Below, in pieces: positions 61,093-64,000 of a stretch of DNA of 64,000 bases. A program made the translations under genes and the position numbers. Under the pieces are notes generated by a model. The model had not been told where the DNA came from, searched no databases, and was given only the letters and a program-made list of their open reading frames with translations. Each line of letters opens with the position of its first letter. Position 1 is the first letter of the stretch. The stretch comes from Pseudomonas marginalis (GTDB lineage Bacteria; Pseudomonadota; Gammaproteobacteria; Pseudomonadales; Pseudomonadaceae), in contig NZ_FNSU01000004.1 of the NCBI RefSeq assembly GCF_900105325.1, positions 310,001 to 374,000 of the forward strand. Reading direction: 5' to 3'.

Positions 61093-62193
61093 ATGCAGAC
61101 ACTTAAGGTCGATCTAGGCGAGCGCAGCTACCCGATCCATATTGGCGAAGGTCTGCTGGACCAGCCCGAATTGCTGGCCCCGCACATTGCCGGGCGGCAG
61201 GTGGCAATCATCTCCAACGAGACGGTCGCGCCGCTGTATCTTGAGCGTCTGAGCCGCAGCCTGGCGGCGTACTCAGTGATCTCCGTGATTCTGCCCGATG
61301 GCGAAGCCCACAAGAACTGGGAAACCCTGCAACTGATCTTTGATGGCCTGCTGACCGCACGCCATGACCGCCGAACCACCGTGATTGCCCTGGGCGGCGG
61401 TGTGATCGGCGACATGGCCGGCTTTGCGGCGGCCTGCTACCAGCGCGGCGTGGACTTTATCCAGGTGCCGACCACCCTGTTGTCCCAGGTCGATTCGTCG
61501 GTGGGCGGCAAGACCGGTATCAACCACCCCCTGGGCAAAAATATGGTTGGCGCGTTCTACCAACCCCAGGCCGTGCTGATCGACACCGCGACCCTCAACA
61601 CCTTGCCACCGCGGGAACTGTCGGCGGGCCTGGCGGAAGTCATCAAGTACGGGTTGATCTGCGACGAACCCTTCCTGGCCTGGCTGGAAGAACATGTGGA
61701 CGCCCTGCGCGCACTCGACCAGGTTGCGCTCACCGAGGCGATTTCCCGCTCCTGCGCCGCCAAGGCGCTGGTGGTGAATGCCGACGAGCGGGAGTCCGGT
61801 GTGCGGGCCACCTTGAACCTGGGCCACACCTTCGGCCATGCGATCGAAACGCACATGGGCTATGGTGTGTGGTTGCATGGGGAGGCCGTAGCGGCTGGCA
61901 CAGTGATGGCATTGGAAATGTCGCAACGTCTGGGCTGGATCAGCGCCCAGGAGCGGGATCGCGGCATCCGCCTGTTCCAGCGTGCCGGTTTGCCGGTTAT
62001 CCCGCCGGAAGAGATGACTGAGGCGGACTTCCTCGAACATATGGCGATAGACAAGAAAGTGATCGACGGTCGCCTGCGACTGGTGCTGTTGCGCCATATG
62101 GGCGAAGCGGTAGTGACCGACGATTATCCGAAAGAGATTTTACAGGCCACGCTGGGAGCGGATTACCGCGCCCTGGCTCAGCTGAAAGGTTAA
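61093..62193 (+). CDS. aroB: 3-dehydroquinate synthase
   Basis: NAD-dependent lyase converting DAHP to 3-dehydroquinate. The protein is 366 residues. The ATG at 61093 gives MQTLKVDLGERSYPIHIGEGLL. NAD-binding segment GGGVIGDMAGFAAACYQRGVDFIQVPTTLLSQVDSSVGGKTGIN near 100-145; metal ligands in HTFGHAIET and HGEAVAAG. The 125 bases after aroK hold no gene. Confidence 0.97.
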   Translation: MQTLKVDLGERSYPIHIGEGLLDQPELLAPHIAGRQVAIISNETVAPLYLERLSRSLAAYSVISVILPDGEAHKNWETLQLIFDGLLTARHDRRTTVIALGGGVIGDMAGFAAACYQRGVDFIQVPTTLLSQVDSSVGGKTGINHPLGKNMVGAFYQPQAVLIDTATLNTLPPRELSAGLAEVIKYGLICDEPFLAWLEEHVDALRALDQVALTEAISRSCAAKALVVNADERESGVRATLNLGHTFGHAIETHMGYGVWLHGEAVAAGTVMALEMSQRLGWISAQERDRGIRLFQRAGLPVIPPEEMTEADFLEHMAIDKKVIDGRLRLVLLRHMGEAVVTDDYPKEILQATLGADYRALAQLKG

Positions 62194-62203
62194 TAAGATC
62201 CCG

Positions 62204-63748
62204 ATGACTAGTTTGCATGCCGACGAGGCGTTCCTCGGCCATTACCAGTTAAGCCACGACCCTTTTGCTCCACGGGTGCCTGGTTTCAAATTTTTCCCGG
62301 CCCAGCGCAAGCCGGTGCTGGGGCAACTGCACCATCTCGCGCGCTACAGCCAGTTGCTGCTGGTTGTCACGGGCCCGTTGGGCAGCGGCAAGACCTTGCT
62401 GCGCCAGGCCCTGGTGGCCAGTACCAACAAACAGTCCGTACAGAGCGTGGTGGTGTCTGCCCGTGGCGCCGGTGATGCGGCGGGCGTGCTGCGTCAGGTA
62501 GCCCAGGCGCTGGATGTGGCCACTGCCGAGCCGAATGCGATCCTCAAGCAGGTGGTGCAACTGGGTCTGACCGGCCAGGAAGTCTACCTGCTGGTGGATG
62601 ACGCCGAGCAGCTCGACGAGTCCGCCCTGGAAGCGCTGTTGGCGCTGGCGGCGGGCACGCCGGAAGGTCGCCCCCATGTGTTCCTGTTCGGTGAATCGTC
62701 GTTGATCGCCGATCTGGAGCAGATCAGCGGTGATCAGGAGCTGTTCCACGTTATCGAACTGCAACCGTACGAAGAGGACGAAACCCGGGAATACCTGGCT
62801 CAACGCCTCGAAGGCGCAGGGCAGGGCATCGAACTTTTCTCCGCTGCGCAGATCTCTGATATTCACGAAAGCTCCGACGGCTGGCCTGGCACCATCAACC
62901 AGGTCGCCCGCGATGCCATGATCGAAGCCATGATTGCCAGCCGCTCTGCGGTCAAGCGTCCAAAGATGGGGTTCACTATGCCTAAGAAGCACGTATTGGC
63001 AATTTCCGCCGTTGTCGTGGTTGCTGTTGCCGCCGCCTGGTTGATTCCGGGTCGCAGCAAGGCGCCGACCACCGCCGGTGCGCCAACCGAACAGGCGCAG
63101 TTGCCACTGGGCAAGCCCACGCCGAATGTCGAGTTCGCCAATTCCGGTCAGCCGACCAACCTGCCGATGGTGGGCCAGCCGGTGATGCGTGGCCCGCTCG
63201 CGGAAGAAGCCGGTGGTATCTCCGAAGGCGACGACGGTGTGCCGGTGGAAGGCTCCAGCGCCACACCGCCGACCGTGACCACTACTGCGCCACCTGCGGG
63301 CGTTCCCGCAGGTACGCCAGCGACCCCTGTGGCGCCAGCCGCCAAGCCGACCCCGGCACCGACCGTTGCCACTGCCAAGCCTGCGGCGCCAGTGGCGAAG
63401 CCGGCTCCGGCGCCAGCCGCCAAACCGGCTGAAAAGCCGGCAGCCACCGTCGCCAAGGCCGGCAGCAGTTGGTACAGCAGCCAGCCCACCGGCAACTTCG
63501 TCGTGCAGATCCTCGGCACCAGCTCCGAAGCGAACGCCCAGGCGTTCGTGAAAGAGCAGGGCGGCGAATACCGTTATTTCAAGAAAGTGCTCAACGGCAA
63601 GCCTCTCTACGTGATCACCTACGGCAGTTTCCCAAGCCGTGCCGCAGCTGATTCCGCCATCAAAGCCTTGCCAGCGAAGGTTCAGGCTGGTAAACCTTGG
63701 CCTCGCACTGTCGCCAGCGTTCAACAAGAACTGGCAGCAACTCGCTGA
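62204..63748 (+). CDS. AAA ATPase with TM and SPOR domain (DamX-like)
   Basis: A 514-residue membrane protein. The N-terminal ATPase has Walker A GPLGSGKT near 57 and Walker B VYLLVDDAEQLDE near 130, of the ExeA/GspA type. One TM is near 265-283 (VLAISAVVVVAVAAAWLIPG). A long Pro/Ala-rich periplasmic linker follows to about 425, then a SPOR domain (NFVVQILGTSSEANAQAFVKEQGGEYRYFKKVLNGKPLYVITYGSFPSRAAAD). It is 10 bases after aroB. In enteric bacteria DamX, which has TM and SPOR but no ATPase, follows aroB; the link to cell division is inferred. Confidence 0.88.
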   Translation: MTSLHADEAFLGHYQLSHDPFAPRVPGFKFFPAQRKPVLGQLHHLARYSQLLLVVTGPLGSGKTLLRQALVASTNKQSVQSVVVSARGAGDAAGVLRQVAQALDVATAEPNAILKQVVQLGLTGQEVYLLVDDAEQLDESALEALLALAAGTPEGRPHVFLFGESSLIADLEQISGDQELFHVIELQPYEEDETREYLAQRLEGAGQGIELFSAAQISDIHESSDGWPGTINQVARDAMIEAMIASRSAVKRPKMGFTMPKKHVLAISAVVVVAVAAAWLIPGRSKAPTTAGAPTEQAQLPLGKPTPNVEFANSGQPTNLPMVGQPVMRGPLAEEAGGISEGDDGVPVEGSSATPPTVTTTAPPAGVPAGTPATPVAPAAKPTPAPTVATAKPAAPVAKPAPAPAAKPAEKPAATVAKAGSSWYSSQPTGNFVVQILGTSSEANAQAFVKEQGGEYRYFKKVLNGKPLYVITYGSFPSRAAADSAIKALPAKVQAGKPWPRTVASVQQELAATR

Positions 63749-63939
63749 AGATCCGGCGGCCTTACCCAGGCCGCCCTCCCGGCACCTCAAAAAAGATCGC
63801 AAGGCGTGCAGCCCCTCCAGGCCGCGCGCTTTGTGGTGTCTGCGTTACAGTAGCTTTTGAGTCGTAGCGGTCAGAATTAAAAAAGTTTTGACTAGCACAG
63901 CATATCGCTTTAAACCTTTCATAAATGCGACATAGATTT

Positions 63940-63988
63940 GCGACATTTCGTCGCTAAATTTGTGAGCGTCTGTGTCGGTGTGTACAAT
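63940..63988 (+). promoter_or_regulatory. Predicted promoter at window end (expected gltB)
   Basis: TTGTGA at 63960-63965, a 17-base spacer and TACAAT at 63983-63988 make a good sigma-70 promoter. Just upstream, GCGAC-ATTTC-GTCGC (63940-63954) is an exact palindrome, and GCGACAT also occurs at 63927. In PAO1 the next gene here is gltB; it is not in the window. Confidence 0.6.
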
Positions 63989-64000
63989 GACCTCCCTTTT

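Overview
The window is a GC-rich stretch of a Pseudomonas chromosome, most likely of the P. fluorescens group. As far as I can recall it, the gene order follows the P. aeruginosa PAO1 region that runs from the hut locus through opgGH, tat, ubi, pha, hslVU, argS, priA, rpmE, maeB, ponA, pilM-Q and aroKB towards gltB. REPIN-type paired palindromes (GAGCGAGCTTGCTCGC and GTGGGAGGGGGCTTGC classes) sit in several intergenic gaps, which also fits P. fluorescens. No rRNA, tRNA, CRISPR array, insertion sequence or prophage was seen.

Region by region. 1-7.8 kb: end of the histidine utilisation locus (a histidase-like protein lacking the MIO tripeptide, then hutH, hutT, hutI, hutG) and a lone quaternary-amine binding protein. 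8.1-10.6 kb: an HSL-type esterase, proline iminopeptidase and D-aminoacyl-tRNA deacylase. 10.8-15.1 kb: opgGH for periplasmic glucans. 15.3-18.9 kb: a polar amino acid ABC transporter with two paralogous binding proteins. 18.9-22.9 kb: two tandem chemoreceptors on the minus strand. 23-29 kb, minus strand: rsmE, tatABC, hisIE, ubiB, ubiJ, ubiE. 29.2-43.7 kb: the medium-chain polyhydroxyalkanoate locus (phaI-phaF on plus; phaC1-phaZ-phaC2-phaD on minus). Between the converging phaF and phaD lies a complete chaperone-usher fimbrial cluster with an orphan LuxR-type response regulator. 43.9-51.3 kb, minus strand: DUF971 protein, hslU, hslV, a SPOR protein, argS, priA. 51.5-54.1 kb: rpmE, a secreted nuclease, malic enzyme. 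54.2-63.7 kb: ponA divergent from pilM-pilN-pilO/P-pilQ-aroK-aroB and a SPOR-domain ATPase. The window ends in what looks like the promoter region of the next gene, expected to be gltB.

The most unusual content is: (i) the pil operon, where PilM has lost its centre, PilO and PilP are fused in frame without the PilP lipoprotein signal, and PilQ lacks its N-terminal AMIN region, giving a reduced architecture that resembles HofMNOPQ/ComABCDE; (ii) the HutH paralogue from which exactly the MIO-forming Ala-Ser-Gly is missing; (iii) the fimbrial island lodged between phaF and phaD; and (iv) an apparent rpmE terminator written inside the signal-peptide codons of the next gene.

All family assignments come from reading the sequences and from remembered family features. 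No search or alignment was run.
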